Of a stretch of DNA of 64,000 nt, positions 12,301-21,940 are shown one piece after another. The stretch comes from Marisa cornuarietis. Lineage: Eukaryota > Mollusca > Gastropoda > Architaenioglossa > Ampullariidae. The stretch lies in the NCBI GenBank assembly GCA_004794655.1, contig SMMW01000001.1:6171501-6235500 (forward strand), read 5' to 3'. A program made the translations under genes and the position numbers. The stretch's first letter is position 1, and each line of letters starts with the position of its first letter. The notes under the pieces were generated by a model that worked only from the letters and a program-made list of their open reading frames with translations, had not been told where the DNA came from and searched no databases.

Positions 12301-15300
12301 TTCACTTGGCTAAAAAAAAGGACTCACTATATAAATGAACCACCAAACTCGTTATAAGAAAATTTGAAGGTGACATCATATGTAATCTGTTATCAAAGTT
12401 GTGTCCAAAACTACATCCCCTACAAAAGGCACGGGGAAAAAAAGAGTCTCTTGAAACTTGCCATTTCCACATTTTCCTTTCCCCCTCAGCACCCTCTAGA
12501 CATGCAGTGGCTGACAGAACCGCCTCACAGCTTTTGCACTTGATTGGATCTCCTGTGACCACATTTGGCTCACCCTCTAATGTACCCAATCCTAGCATCA
12601 CCACATTGCCATCCATCTTTCTCTGATAATCTACTCTGGTTATTGGTTTTGTCTTCACGTCGTCCTCATTGCCTTCTCTTTCTAGGAGGGAATCAGCTGG
12701 TTGTAGGGAGTAATTCTGAGCACTATATTTTGAAGAACGACTCAAACTGGACAACAACCTCCGAATTCCACTCTTCTTTTTTTTTGGCTTTTCTTCTAAA
12801 AAATAAACAGAAAATCAGTGCAGCATAAAGCATTTTGTCTTAGTACTAGGCTTGCGGCAGCTTCTTTATGTCTAAATTCTACTGAATCTTCAGTTATATC
12901 AGTTAAAGTAGAAACATACGCTTTACATGTGGGATAAAGGAAAACTGTATTTTATAATTCAATGAATATCACAAACTAAAGAGCTTGAGCTGTTAGTGTT
13001 TGAGACTGAAATTTTGTTCTTCGCTGTTCTTTTTGTTTTTCCTGAGGTGTTTTCACTGGACTTCACTTGAATGTATTTTGGGTCCTGCCTGCTGCTGGTG
13101 GCATTTCAATGGTTTCAGTTTCTTTTGACTGGGTGACCAGTGTCCACACAGATCAGCAGGCTTTCTTTTGGCCTTTGTTGATTCTGTGTGTGTGTAAGAG
13201 AAAGACAGCTGCTTCATCCTGCCAGATTACTCATACTGAATCTTTTGGATGTACTTTCTGAAGTCAGCATTTTCCAGGTGGGTGGCCTCTTGTCTGGTTA
13301 TTTTGGCTTGGAGCAGCCAGTATGCTGATTGCATACATAAATTTGTATTGTCATCACATGACGACATCACTTCTTTTATGGAGTACAGATTTCAACCATT
13401 TAGGGCTGACATCTTGATCTGTTAAAAAGCAGCACCAGGTTCTGGGCATCCATTGTCCTTTCATGCCACATGACCGTCATACCTTAATTCTCCTTTTGTG
13501 TCATTCTCTTTCGTGAAGTGCACTGTGCTTGCCTCCCAGTGAGGAAATGCATTGTATATGGGCTCTTTTATTATTATATTTATAGCAAACTCTGAAATAC
13601 CTGTATGTACTCATGCAAGTATATAAATTTGCACATGCTATAAAATTACTCATGCAAGCACACATGCACACATTTTAAACAACCATTCCAATATTGAGAA
13701 CTCTGTGCGAGTTGTACCAGACTGTTGCCATCTGCTTTGTGCAGCTTTTTTGTCGGTGGTTTTGAGTTTCCTGTTCTTTTTTGCGGCAGGAGGCTGGCCA
13801 GCCACTCGGATCAGCTTTCGATAGGAGTCTTCTATTGTTGGGTCATATGCCTGCAGAAATGTGTCTGATGTGAAGCGCAGTGTAATGGAGGACTTGCCTA
13901 CTCCTCCACTTCCCAGCATCACCACCTGAATACCAAGCAAATAACACACCACGTGAAGCACTGCAGGCCATATTTTTCTTTGCCTCTCTGCTTCATCTGT
14001 CTGGTTAAACTCTAACATTATACAGATATCAGCTCTCAGTCCTCAAGCAGAGAAGCGCACATCTTGGAAAGCAAGAAAAAGAGTTTGCTTGCTTTGAAAT
14101 AAGTTGTCCTGTTAAAAGCTTCATAACTTTCAGGTGCTTTGTGTACAACATTCCCTTCACTACTGAAAACTCATCACACAGGTCAGACATCTCACCTTGT
14201 ATTCGATGCCTGAGCGTGGCACCATCCTAATCAACTGATGGTAAAGTTCAGTGATGTTGTGGTTTGTCTTGGCAGAAGTCTCAATGAAGGGCACACCCAG
14301 CCTTTTAGCCAGCTCCTCACCCTCCGACTGTGTCACCACTCGCTCATCTGTCAGGTCTATTTTATTGGCACACAGCATCTAAATCAGACACGATAAAGCT
14401 ATAGTTAGCTAAAAACAGTCAGCAGTAACACACTTAGGCATGAACTGTAGATATGAGAACATCTTCATGGCATACCCTTTATACTTCAGCAAACCAGTTA
14501 CAATTTTCTTAACAATAATGCAGGACTACTACATGTGTAAATGGATCTTATACCATGTACAGGCCATCGGTCCTAATGCGCTTGAGCCAGCTGTGCATGG
14601 CTTCCGCCTCTTGGAAACTGCTTCTATCTATTACACTGTATACCATGATAAAAGCATCGCCTTCTCGAGTGTAGAATTCACGTAAGGCTGAATATTCTTC
14701 TTGTCCTGCTGTGTCGAAGATGTCCAAAATGCATGTCTGTTAAGGGAGCACAAAACAGCTTTATTAAAAGCAAGAGCTTGTGTAGCAGTTAGGTTCAAAT
14801 AAAAGTATCAAAATCTCAACTAAACTCAGTGTTAGTTAAATATTAAACAGTGCTATTCATTTTTTGTTTTGGTCTTGTTTAGAAATTTACAAAAAGGTCT
14901 TACAAATTCTTGAAAACATTTCTCTTCACATTCAATTAAGTTCTTTTTATAATAATTGTTCATTTGAAAATCATTTATTATTCTGGATATTAAATTGACC
15001 TGCAGAGATTTTTAATTTTCTTTTTGTTACCAATAAGCACCTATAGTTGTTCCCCATTTGTCCATGTGAAGCGGAACAAGGCCTGTTGTAGGATTCTGCA
15101 TTTTAGATTACCTTGTGATGTGGATTTGTGTATTGTTTTTTTTAGCACAAATCTTTCTGTTTGCTCCAGTTAAATTGCTCCTTGTGTGCACTGCTTTACA
15201 ATCAACAAACATTTCACAGGTGCAAGCATAAAAATGATGACTACCTGTAACTGCCATGTATCATGAGGGAGAAAAAAAGTAACCATCAGTATTATTATTA

Positions 15301-15433
15301 TTACCTCTCCATCATCAGTGCTGTCATCAGACTCTGACAGAACTGCATCATCTTCTTCTCTTATCTTGACTTTTTCTATTTCATTCTGGTCTTCTCCATA
15401 ATTGAGGTACACACAATCGCTTCCAAAATCCAT
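5333..15433 (-). CDS. cpras1: Circularly permuted Ras GTPase with zinc finger and VWA domain, complete
   Basis: Fifteen exons in transcript order: 15433-15305, 14736-14554, 14378-14196, 13925-13718, 12795-12462, 12160-11937, 11614-11530, 10797-10585, 9951-9762, 9362-9117, 8776-8660, 8027-7932, 7296-7205, 6093-5970, 5497-5333. They total 2589 nt, 862 residues, with matching phases at every joint. Order: acidic leader (1-43); Ras-like G domain in permuted order with G3 DTAGQEE (51-57), G4 NKID (109-112), G5 ETSAK (137-141), G1 GSGGVGKS (170-177) and switch I T195; polybasic linker (about 214-255); zinc finger C321, C324, C346, C349; VWA MIDAS D405-S407-S409, T535, D561; then a beta-rich part and a helical tail ending NYKF. 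There is no CAAX box, so prenylation is not expected. Dictyostelium CPRas proteins share this plan, which makes the family call firm. The cellular role is unknown to me. The start ATG is the first in frame with the exon 1 acidic leader. Confidence 0.9.
8446..8589 (-). mobile_element. LINE reverse-transcriptase C-terminal fragment inside a cpras1-like intron
   Basis: On - this reads 47 codons plus stop. The pattern [18 protein letters not shown] followed by [10 protein letters not shown] is the usual extreme C-terminus of animal non-LTR retrotransposon reverse transcriptases. It begins right after a good acceptor (ctccttgcag) that lies 70 bases downstream of exon 11. The fragment has no other LINE domain, so it is a relic. 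A tail-like A/T-rich stretch follows at lower coordinates (8380-8440). Confidence 0.6.
9762..12795 (-). other. Zinc finger and VWA module, exons 5-9
   Basis: Exon 5 (12795-12462) gives the lysine-rich linker and the first zinc knuckle CKSC. Exon 6 (12160-11937) completes it with CEFC, enters the VWA domain and carries the DVSSS metal site. Exons 7-9 continue the VWA fold, with conserved T535 in GCTALGPAL and D561 in LCTDG. A CxxC...CxxC knuckle before a vWA-like trunk recalls Sec23/Sec24, so a distant relation to the COPII coat trunk is an alternative description. A complete MIDAS implies divalent-metal-dependent ligand binding. The ligand is unknown. Confidence 0.82.
11039..11208. mobile_element. 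Possible piggyBac-type MITE
   Basis: A 170-base unit is bounded by TTAA on both sides, starting TTAACCCGCTGAG and ending TATGAGGGTTAA. TTAA duplications with CCC...GGG termini suit piggyBac-derived miniature elements. Inside, 11080-11125 is made of nested palindromes (gagccac/gtggctc and cacgatcgtg). It has no coding capacity and sits in the intron between exons 7 and 8. The inverted termini match over only a few bases, so chance is possible. Confidence 0.35.
13380..13590 (+). repeat. 3' tail of a dispersed non-LTR repeat
   Basis: The segment ends gtgcactgtgcttgcctcccagtgaggaaatgc followed by (ATT)n-like sequence near 13567-13580. The same ending (cacTGagCTcGCCTCCCtGTaAGGAAATGC then ATT/AATA repeats) occurs at 55160-55220. 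Related microsatellite-tailed pieces lie near 52920-52975 and 61180-61250. I read it as the 3' end of a LINE or SINE family. Confidence 0.45.
13718..15433 (-). other. Permuted GTPase module, exons 1-4 of the cpras1-like gene
   Basis: The acidic leader (exon 1) and the whole G domain (exons 2-4) lie here. Exons 2 and 3 are each 183 nt (61 codons, phase 0). Exon 2 carries beta-3 and G3, with the catalytic glutamine (Ras Q61) present as Q55. Exon 3 carries G4 and G5. Exon 4 carries the P-loop, with glycine kept at the Ras G12 position (G172), and an effector loop reading [11 protein letters not shown] as in canonical Ras. Every nucleotide-binding motif is intact, so I expect an active GTP-binding switch. 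Spliced order, not genomic rearrangement, gives the permutation: the four exons are collinear on -. Confidence 0.88.
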
Positions 15434-17012
15434 GACAGTTCACAGATACTCCTCTGCATACAGTAAAGTTTACATGTAAAGCGTCATGTAAATGAAGTGT
15501 TACAGTACATTGCAGAACTCTCACCACAACCAGTCTCTGCAGAATCCAAATATTGAATCTGGAGGGGGGAGAACAATTATAATGTAAAACGCTTGTAAAC
15601 AGCGTTTCATTTTTTTGTAACTTTTTTTATGTAAGTTAAATGTATCATCAGAAATTATACACATTAAACAAAATCTGTGTAACAGTGTAATTTAACCCTG
15701 TGTCAACATTATATAAGTGTATGTTTGCAGCACTTTCTATATACTTTTATATTCTGGGTTTTTTTATACAAACTGTTAAGCTATATATGATGTATGTTGA
15801 CGCCTTTCATACTGATAGTTGTGGGGGGTGGGACTGTTTGCGTGTGTGTGCTACCATGGGAAGTCTTGGCAGGTACTGTTAATTGGTTGGTAGGTCGCCA
15901 GGAAAATAACATTGAATTTTGTCAGCCACAGAGTACAGATAACAAAAGATCCGGGTGTTTGACTGTGTGGAATGCTCGGTTGAAACGGATAGTGATTTCA
16001 GTCATTCAGAGTCGGGTCGCCTCGGCTTGCAGCTGGCAGTGCTTGCCAACACCCATATTTCCTCGTCACGTAGGCGCACTACTGACAGTGAACACCCGTC
16101 GATCATGTTATATTTTGACTTCTGACAGCGACCACCACTGCAGTCTTCCTTATACGTACGTCTGCCAGTGAACTCGATCGCACAGCACGCGCCCCCTCAA
16201 AAAAAAAAAAAAAAGCCTACTGACATCTCTGTGTGTGACCCCCAGAAACATGTCTGACCTATTAATCGACGATTGATTTCACGCGGCTGCTCTGGTCATA
16301 ACGCGTGTTATGCGTATATTTTATATGTAAACAAAATGTATGTCTGTATCATGGGCATACTTTAATTATATAGCTCCAACAACACCTATACATATCCTGG
16401 GCAAAGCAAAAGCCTTCTACCAGCTATAAGCACTGTCCAACGCAACCTTCCAAATGAATTAGTTTATCGTAGAACGTAGAAGAGAGTGAAGCGGGAAGAG
16501 ATAAACACACGGATTTTACCTGAATTCAATCAACGGTTGTGCAGCGACGGCCACAGAATGACGCGTATAGTAACCAAATGTTGTGCGCAATAACGATTGA
16601 TGGAGAATATTTGAAGCAGACGACAAATTCAAAAAGCGAACGTTCGATCGATTGTCGCTATCTCACCTTGCTTACAATTTTTTTTTTTCCTGGGAAGGTT
16701 TATCGAGATTGCGCCACCTTCCACTGCACTGACCGCCGTCGATCCTCGATCGCTCTTTATGTCAGTAAACTGGCTAAAAATAATCTTCAAGGACAGGAAA
16801 ATCCCAAAGCTATGTTTATTCCTCACTGTCACCGCTCGAAGTTCAGACATGCAGGGTGTTAAAAATGCGATGGCAGCTTTTTTGTTTTTAGTCGACTACG
16901 CATAACTGCTATAGCGAGTATAAGCTCTTATATATATATATACTGTTTGTTTATCGTGACTTAACTGTTTGTTATATATATATATATATCGCATCTGACC
17001 ACGGACATGTAT
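15434..17012. other. Upstream region of the cpras1-like gene
   Basis: This presumably holds the promoter and 5' UTR of the - gene. One upstream ATG (15459 on -) is out of frame with the main start. A possible 5' UTR intron would remove it: donor gtgaga near 15524 and acceptor tatgcag just before 15454. There is a poly(A) run at 16198-16214 and TA repeats at 16931-16941 and 16976-16989. A short ORF on + at 16539-16862 has no recognisable features. Confidence 0.4.
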
Positions 17013-17014
17013 TA

Positions 17015-17090
17015 GGCTCCGGCACGATGCGTATCACGTGGTACACAATTTAAGGGCCGTGGCTCAGCTGGCGGACAAACAAGCCTCCAC
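17015..17090 (+). repeat. Left terminal and subterminal inverted repeats
   Basis: The outer 9-base inverted repeat (17015-17023, ggctccggc) follows the TA at 17013-17014. The inner inverted block at 17069-17090 starts 54 bases from the end. Its partner at 19831-19851 starts 32 bases from the right end, so the two termini differ in spacing. Such inner blocks are commonly transposase-binding sites; here that is inference. Confidence 0.7.
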
Positions 17091-17180
17091 GAGTCCACGC
17101 CATTGTGCGAAGTATTAGAAGCTGTCGGTATTGGCGGCATTTTCTCGACATTATAGTTGTCGTATAGGCAGAGTGTGGAC

Positions 17181-17932
17181 ATGCAAGCTTTGTCTAGATA
17201 TAAAGCGAAAATAAATGCAATTGATGCTGGCCCATACGAACTGCCCGAGCACCGATTTTCGATCACAACGATCTGCCGTGCACCAGAAATGAAGACATTG
17301 TAGAGTACCTTGTTTTCGCGAAAAGTAGTTATACGATGAAAGAGTTTAATAAAACTTTCAAGTCTACACACGCTTACAACCAGGTGACATCGGGATTTGT
17401 TCACGATTTGAAGACATTCATCCTACAATGTTCTAAAAACACATAGTGATGGGAAAGGTTTATTTGACAACTTATTTCACTATAAGACATTATTTAGATA
17501 TATCATTATGAAGACTTTTGTGACATTCTGTTTTTCGTTTGCACAAATGTGAGACAATTGAGTTTTTCAGTTAATTGTGAAATTCAAAAGTTGAATGTAC
17601 TTAATGACAATGTCCCGATAGCACGAAATAACATACAAGAAAACATTAAGACTAAGGGGTTTCAATATTTTTTAAAACAAACTTGCTTACTTGCTAAGAA
17701 AAAGGACATTTTTGGAATAATTGGTATTAGTTAAACCACATATTCTGCAGGTTGTAGTGGACTTTTGTTCAAATAATGTCAATCCCTCAGAGTGGGTGTA
17801 TTATTGTCATTATCATTTTGTAATCACACAACATTATCAGTTTAATGTCATTTTACAGGTGTACCACTCTCAACGCATGAATGACAAGCCTCTTGAACCA
17901 TGGTTCATAGCTGATCCTGAGCACATTAGTAT
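17181..17932 (+). pseudogene. Decayed second gene of the transposon (SWIM/YqaJ-type partner protein)
   Basis: The remains lie in pieces: a frame from 17181 (starts MQALSRYKAKINAID), then from about 17255 a different frame including EDIVEYLVFAKSSYT and HAYNQVTSGFVHDL up to a stop near 17447. After a gap, an exon-like piece at 17861-17932 follows ttttacag and reads VYHSQRMNDKPLEPW. That last block is the hallmark just before the SWIM zinc finger in the YqaJ-exonuclease proteins that accompany ISL2EU/IS4EU transposases. The zinc-finger cysteines and the exonuclease domain are absent. There is at least one frame change near 17255. I call it a truncated pseudogene. Confidence 0.6.
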
Positions 17933-18401
17933 TAAATATAGTGTTTTTGGTTATTTAGTATATTTTATTTGTACATTGGCATTGTGTATGCATGTGCATG
18001 CTAGCATAGATACCAACTGATAATAAGAATGACTATTTTTTATGTTTCCTGAGCACAACATGCAAGGATTGTTTATTCAATATACATCTCACAAACCTTA
18101 CAGACTTAAGACAAATTTATAATATCAAAATGACAAAGTAAGACATGGACATAGGATGCATGAAAACAGCATGGAAAACAAGAATGAAACATTTCATAAA
18201 CATCACCTATGTTAAAGTAACAAAAATCAAGTCATAACTCAAAATCTAGATGGAATCATCACTGTAAGTTGATGCCAAATTGCAACGGGGCACTTGGCAT
18301 TTCAAACTGCAAATTGCACAACACATCTAATTGTTATTATGAGTCCCTTTCCCCTCTACTTAATTCTCCATCAATGTCATTACTAATGACAGGAACTGCA
18401 G

Positions 18402-19774
18402 TTACCTCAACCCTGACAAAACAACAGAAGGACACAAATTAACTAGAGTACAGCAGACAAACACCACCTTGTCTAAAGCTGTCATACCATTTTCATCAAG
18501 ACTTAATGATGGCAATGACAATGCGGAATCCAAAATAGTGTATTTCTGCCTCACTGTACCAATCACGCGCTCCACATAAATGCGAACATAAGCTAACTTC
18601 CTCGTTGATTCCACTTTAAATGAAGACAGTTGTTTCTTGCCCCTTGTAAAGGCTGGGGTTTTAACTTCTGCACACCTTAGCTCTGCACTTTCATGAATAT
18701 AAAACCCTCCATCTGCCAAAACAAGGTCGCCTACCTGCAAATTATCCAAAAAACGTATCAGTTCTGTTGTATGTTTGTCACTTGTCCTGCCTCCCCATGC
18801 CTTGGAAATAAAAGTGATCATGCCCTGTGGTGCAATACCAATGAGAAATTTCATAGTGTTTCCATGTTTATAGTTAGAAAATCTCTGGTTGTGTGCTTGG
18901 AGATTTGATGATTTTTCTAATCTCACCTCAAAGCAATCAATGATTACAGTCACCTTTCTTTGAAAATTTTCTAGAAAGCTTTCTCTGTCAGGCCAAAAAA
19001 CTACAAGCTTTAATTGCACAAATAAAACATCAAGAACAGTGTAAAACAGCCCAGCTGCTGTACGTTGGGAAATAAAAAACAAGTGTGATAACAAATCAAA
19101 AGGTAAATTCAGACCCAATCTCATTAGAGTTAAAACCTGCTGAAACTTTGACAGCATATTGTCTTTCACATTTTTTTCAACCATGTTTACAAGAGCTAAG
19201 AGCACAACCATATTTGGCAACCCTGTGTAAAACCTAACTCTGTCCAGGTTTTGGTGATAACAATTTTCGGTGTGCATCTCTTTTTCACAAATTTTCCTTT
19301 TCAATGTAGCATTTTCTGTTGTATACTGGTTAATGAGATCATTTAGTTGGCTAATATAATCCATCATGATATCTGTCTGTGTCTCTTTCTCTTCGTATTG
19401 CACCTCAATCCGCTGCTCAGTCTCCATCTCCTGTAAATTGGCCAAAGAATCTGCCATACATTTTCTTTTGATCCTCTGAGGCGTTGATATTATTCTGGAT
19501 TTGTCTTTTTGGGCCAAATGAAAAATAAAAAGCACATTCACAATTACTGACCTGAGAGAAAGTGAATGGAGCAAACACGATGCCATGGTTTTGCAGTGCT
19601 TTCTGTAATCTCTTTCCTACGAATCTGACTCAGCCATTCTCGTCGCTGACTTGAAATAAAGTTTTTCTCTTCCTCGCTGGATTTTTTTTTACAACTGGAA
19701 TTCGAAAAAAATCTTACATGTTTGTCTCGTTTGCTGCGATGACTGCAGCCAATGATACAGCAAAAATTCACCAT
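18402..19774 (-). CDS. THAP-domain DDE transposase
   Basis: Two exons, 19774-19552 and 19504-18402, sum to 1326 nt, 441 residues. Start MVNFCCIIGC gives the THAP zinc module, with its later Cys/His pair in HRVCSIHF. A Gln/Glu-rich coiled segment follows (about 95-145), then an HTH_Tnp_4-like part (about 190-225), then a DDE_Tnp_4 core. I see D in VTVIIDCFE, D in VLADGGFY and E in YVERVIGTVRQ, the expected DDE triad. The 47-base intron (donor gtcagt, acceptor aaaaag) keeps the frame but is short and drops residues usually seen after the THAP domain, so that joint is the uncertain part; the large exon alone encodes the DDE core. There are no stops in the joined frame, so it may be active or only recently silenced. 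Confidence 0.78.
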
Positions 19775-19830
19775 TTTTATAGGTTCGAAACGTACAGACC
19801 CCGATCAAAACAACGCTGGGCATACGGCTT

Positions 19831-19883
19831 GTGGAGGCTAGTTGTCCGCCACGCATGTTTCGGTGACGTCACGCGCCGGAGCC
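19831..19883 (-). repeat. Right terminal and subterminal inverted repeats
   Basis: The outer repeat at 19875-19883 (gccggagcc) complements 17015-17023. The inner block at 19831-19851 (gtggaggctagttgtccgcca) complements 17069-17090. The start codon of the transposase (19774) is 57 bases inside the inner block, so the transposase promoter overlaps the terminal repeats, as is common for compact elements. Confidence 0.7.
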
Positions 19884-19885
19884 TA

Positions 19886-20110
19886 GTCTGACGTAGTTCG
19901 TAGTCTGACGACTGCTCTGCTACAAACAATACAAAAGGGTGCTGCGTGAGTAGCTCCACTGGTTTCCTGACTGCAAAAATATACAAAAAATGACGGTTCT
20001 TTCTACTAAACTATCCCAGCTTTGACACCTGCTTACTCGTTTGGGCTCGTTTCGGTCTACACTTCATCTCGACCCCCCTCTCTCTACATTTTTTCTGATT
20101 TTGTTTCAAC

Positions 20111-20152
<42 letters not shown>

Positions 20153-21289
20153 CTCTTCGTGCTATTTGCACATAATTTAAGGCCTCAAACAGAGCCCGCC
20201 ACTGATGTCGATCGGCTGAAACCACGATCATAACAACTGATTCTTATATATATATATATGTGGGTTGATTGCGCGTGTGTGTGACTTTACTGTGTGAGTG
20301 ACACTTGATCTTTAGACTTGTTGATAAATTCTTCTCTAACTGACATCAGAGACAAAACAGTTAATTGTTACTTGACCCTAGACAACATCATGTCCCAGCA
20401 GTAATTATAGGTAGCTAACAAGAACGATCGAAGTTCGAGGGAGGGGCTATGTTTTACACCAAGTCAGCAGCCAATTAAAGCTACATCATAACAAAAGTTA
20501 AGGAGAAGAATAAATTTATTTGCCAGGTGATGTTGCACAAGGAACATGTCTCAATTATGGCTGCCACTTGCTCGACAAATACCGGGCAATCTTTTTCATA
20601 CACTCGCAGACGCCACCACACGCAATAGTATATATGTACAATTAAGGAATAAAATGCAAAACAAAGAGAAAAATTCCTCCTCCTGCATCCACAAATAATA
20701 ATAATAATAAGCGCAAGATTTGTATAGCGCATATATGCTGAGAGAATCGTGATTTTGCAATGAAGACGAGTAGAAATAAGTAGCAATTAATGAACGGAAA
20801 AGGGGAGAAGGGTGTGAACAAGGAGTAGCATACGGCATACACATACACACTCACATACGGTGCACACCCCTTCCACATACACCCGCCTCGTGCAGTTCGC
20901 CGGCATTCTTCAGGCAATCCAGTGAGCAGCAAAACAAAAAAAAAAGGGTTGGGGGGGGGAGTTACCCGTTAGATTTGTTCTATGACTCGACCTGTGGTGT
21001 GTAAAGGAGCATTTGCAACCTGGATTACAGTTTTTCAAATGAAATGTGCCCGCTGGGAGCAGCTTCTGGTTACATCTCTTTCTTATCAGATAACATTCTA
21101 TGTTATGTTGGGTGCGCGCGCGTCCGTGTATGTCTGTGAGTCTTATTTCTGTAAAACGCCACGAGCCTGGCAATAGGACCAGGATGTAGTGCTAGATAAC
21201 TTCACTGTATTATAATTATTATTATTATTATTATTCAGTGCATACGGGTTCTCACACATTTCAGTGAGGCTGCTACTTTGGCATAAAAG
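19886..21289. other. Repeat-rich spacer
   Basis: There is no supported gene. The (AATC)n tetranucleotide run is at 20111-20152 and a short TA run near 20246-20258. A dispersed repeat piece, aataataataataa followed by gatttgtatagcgcatatatg, lies at 20692-20745. It matches 55206-55245 and, in the opposite orientation, 61190-61250. ATT repeats occur at 21214-21235. Confidence 0.5.
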
Positions 21290-21940
21290 GGTGTTTTAGG
21301 GCAGGAAGTTCCGCCCTGGAAAGTCTATATCTGACTCTAGAGGGTATGCCACAAAAACCAGTGGCTGTGTATGTGTGATATGTCAGCCACAATATCTTAC
21401 GTGCCCTGCACAAATGTGCTCGGCATAGATTGTGCCCGCAAAGGGTATAGAGGGTAGGTCACAGTCAATAGTTCTTCTAGCTGCATGTACGCATCCCCCA
21501 CCCCCACTCGAGTCAGACTTTCTACTTCTGGGCGATGACGTACCAGACATCGATTGTGAACGTCAGTCAGCTGTAGATCACCGCCGGGTATAAATCAACC
21601 AAAATGTCCCTCTCAAGACCAAACATTTTCAGTCGGCGCAGAAAGTAAAGTCGTTGTTGGACCTTCTTGATGATAGACACCACATTGTTGTCCTAGCTGA
21701 GGTCGTACGAGGAATCGAAAATGGTCAACCTATGCCTCATCGTAGATAATGAGGCTCCACGGGTCGGGTTTCTTTTCCTGCGAAAGTAATTTAACTGCCA
21801 TCTTTCTTTAGAAACAATCACACAATTAGTTATAGACTTTTCTTACTGCACCACGTCATTGGGTGATCCTCCTTCTGGCGGTACATAGAATCAGTGTTCG
21901 CGATGAGACCTTCCACCGTGGTGTCATCAGTAAACTTCAT
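21290..21940 (-). pseudogene. LINE reverse-transcriptase relic (Jockey/L2-like)
   Basis: Read on -, 21940-21830 gives KFTDDTTVEGLIANTD, a reverse-transcriptase catalytic box (F-x-DD), followed by residues ending WCSKKSL and a stop. Farther on, about 21692-21610, it reads KKVQQRLYFLRRLK and ERDIL, the classic downstream thumb region of Jockey/L2/Rex-type LINEs. Near 21490-21440 it reads IDCDLPSIPF, resembling the usual GCDLPSL motif. Frames shift and stops interrupt these pieces, so this is an old, dead copy. The 5' portion is missing. Confidence 0.65.

Larger units (their letters stand above)
17013..19885 (-). mobile_element. THAP/DDE DNA transposon, IS4EU/ISL2EU type
   Basis: The element is bounded by TA on both sides. 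Its ends are ggctccggc on the left (17015-17023) and gccggagcc on the right (19875-19883). Inside lies a second, longer inverted pair: tggcggacaa...gcctccac at 17069-17090 and its complement at 19831-19851, with one small indel. It carries a THAP plus HTH plus DDE transposase on - and, on +, remnants of the second gene usual in this group. Length is about 2.87 kb. It lies between the cpras1-like promoter region and repeat-rich spacer. Confidence 0.8.

Noticed and set aside
15794..16171. 125-codon ORF on + upstream of the permuted Ras gene
   Set aside because: No splice context or recognisable domain; chance ORF in promoter-side DNA.
17012..17404. 130-codon ORF on - at the left end of the transposon
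   Set aside because: It runs through the terminal repeat and lies antisense to recognisable remnants of the partner gene; no family resemblance.
20111..20152. (AATC)n run as a CRISPR-like array
   Set aside because: Pure tetranucleotide microsatellite with no spacers, in an animal genome.
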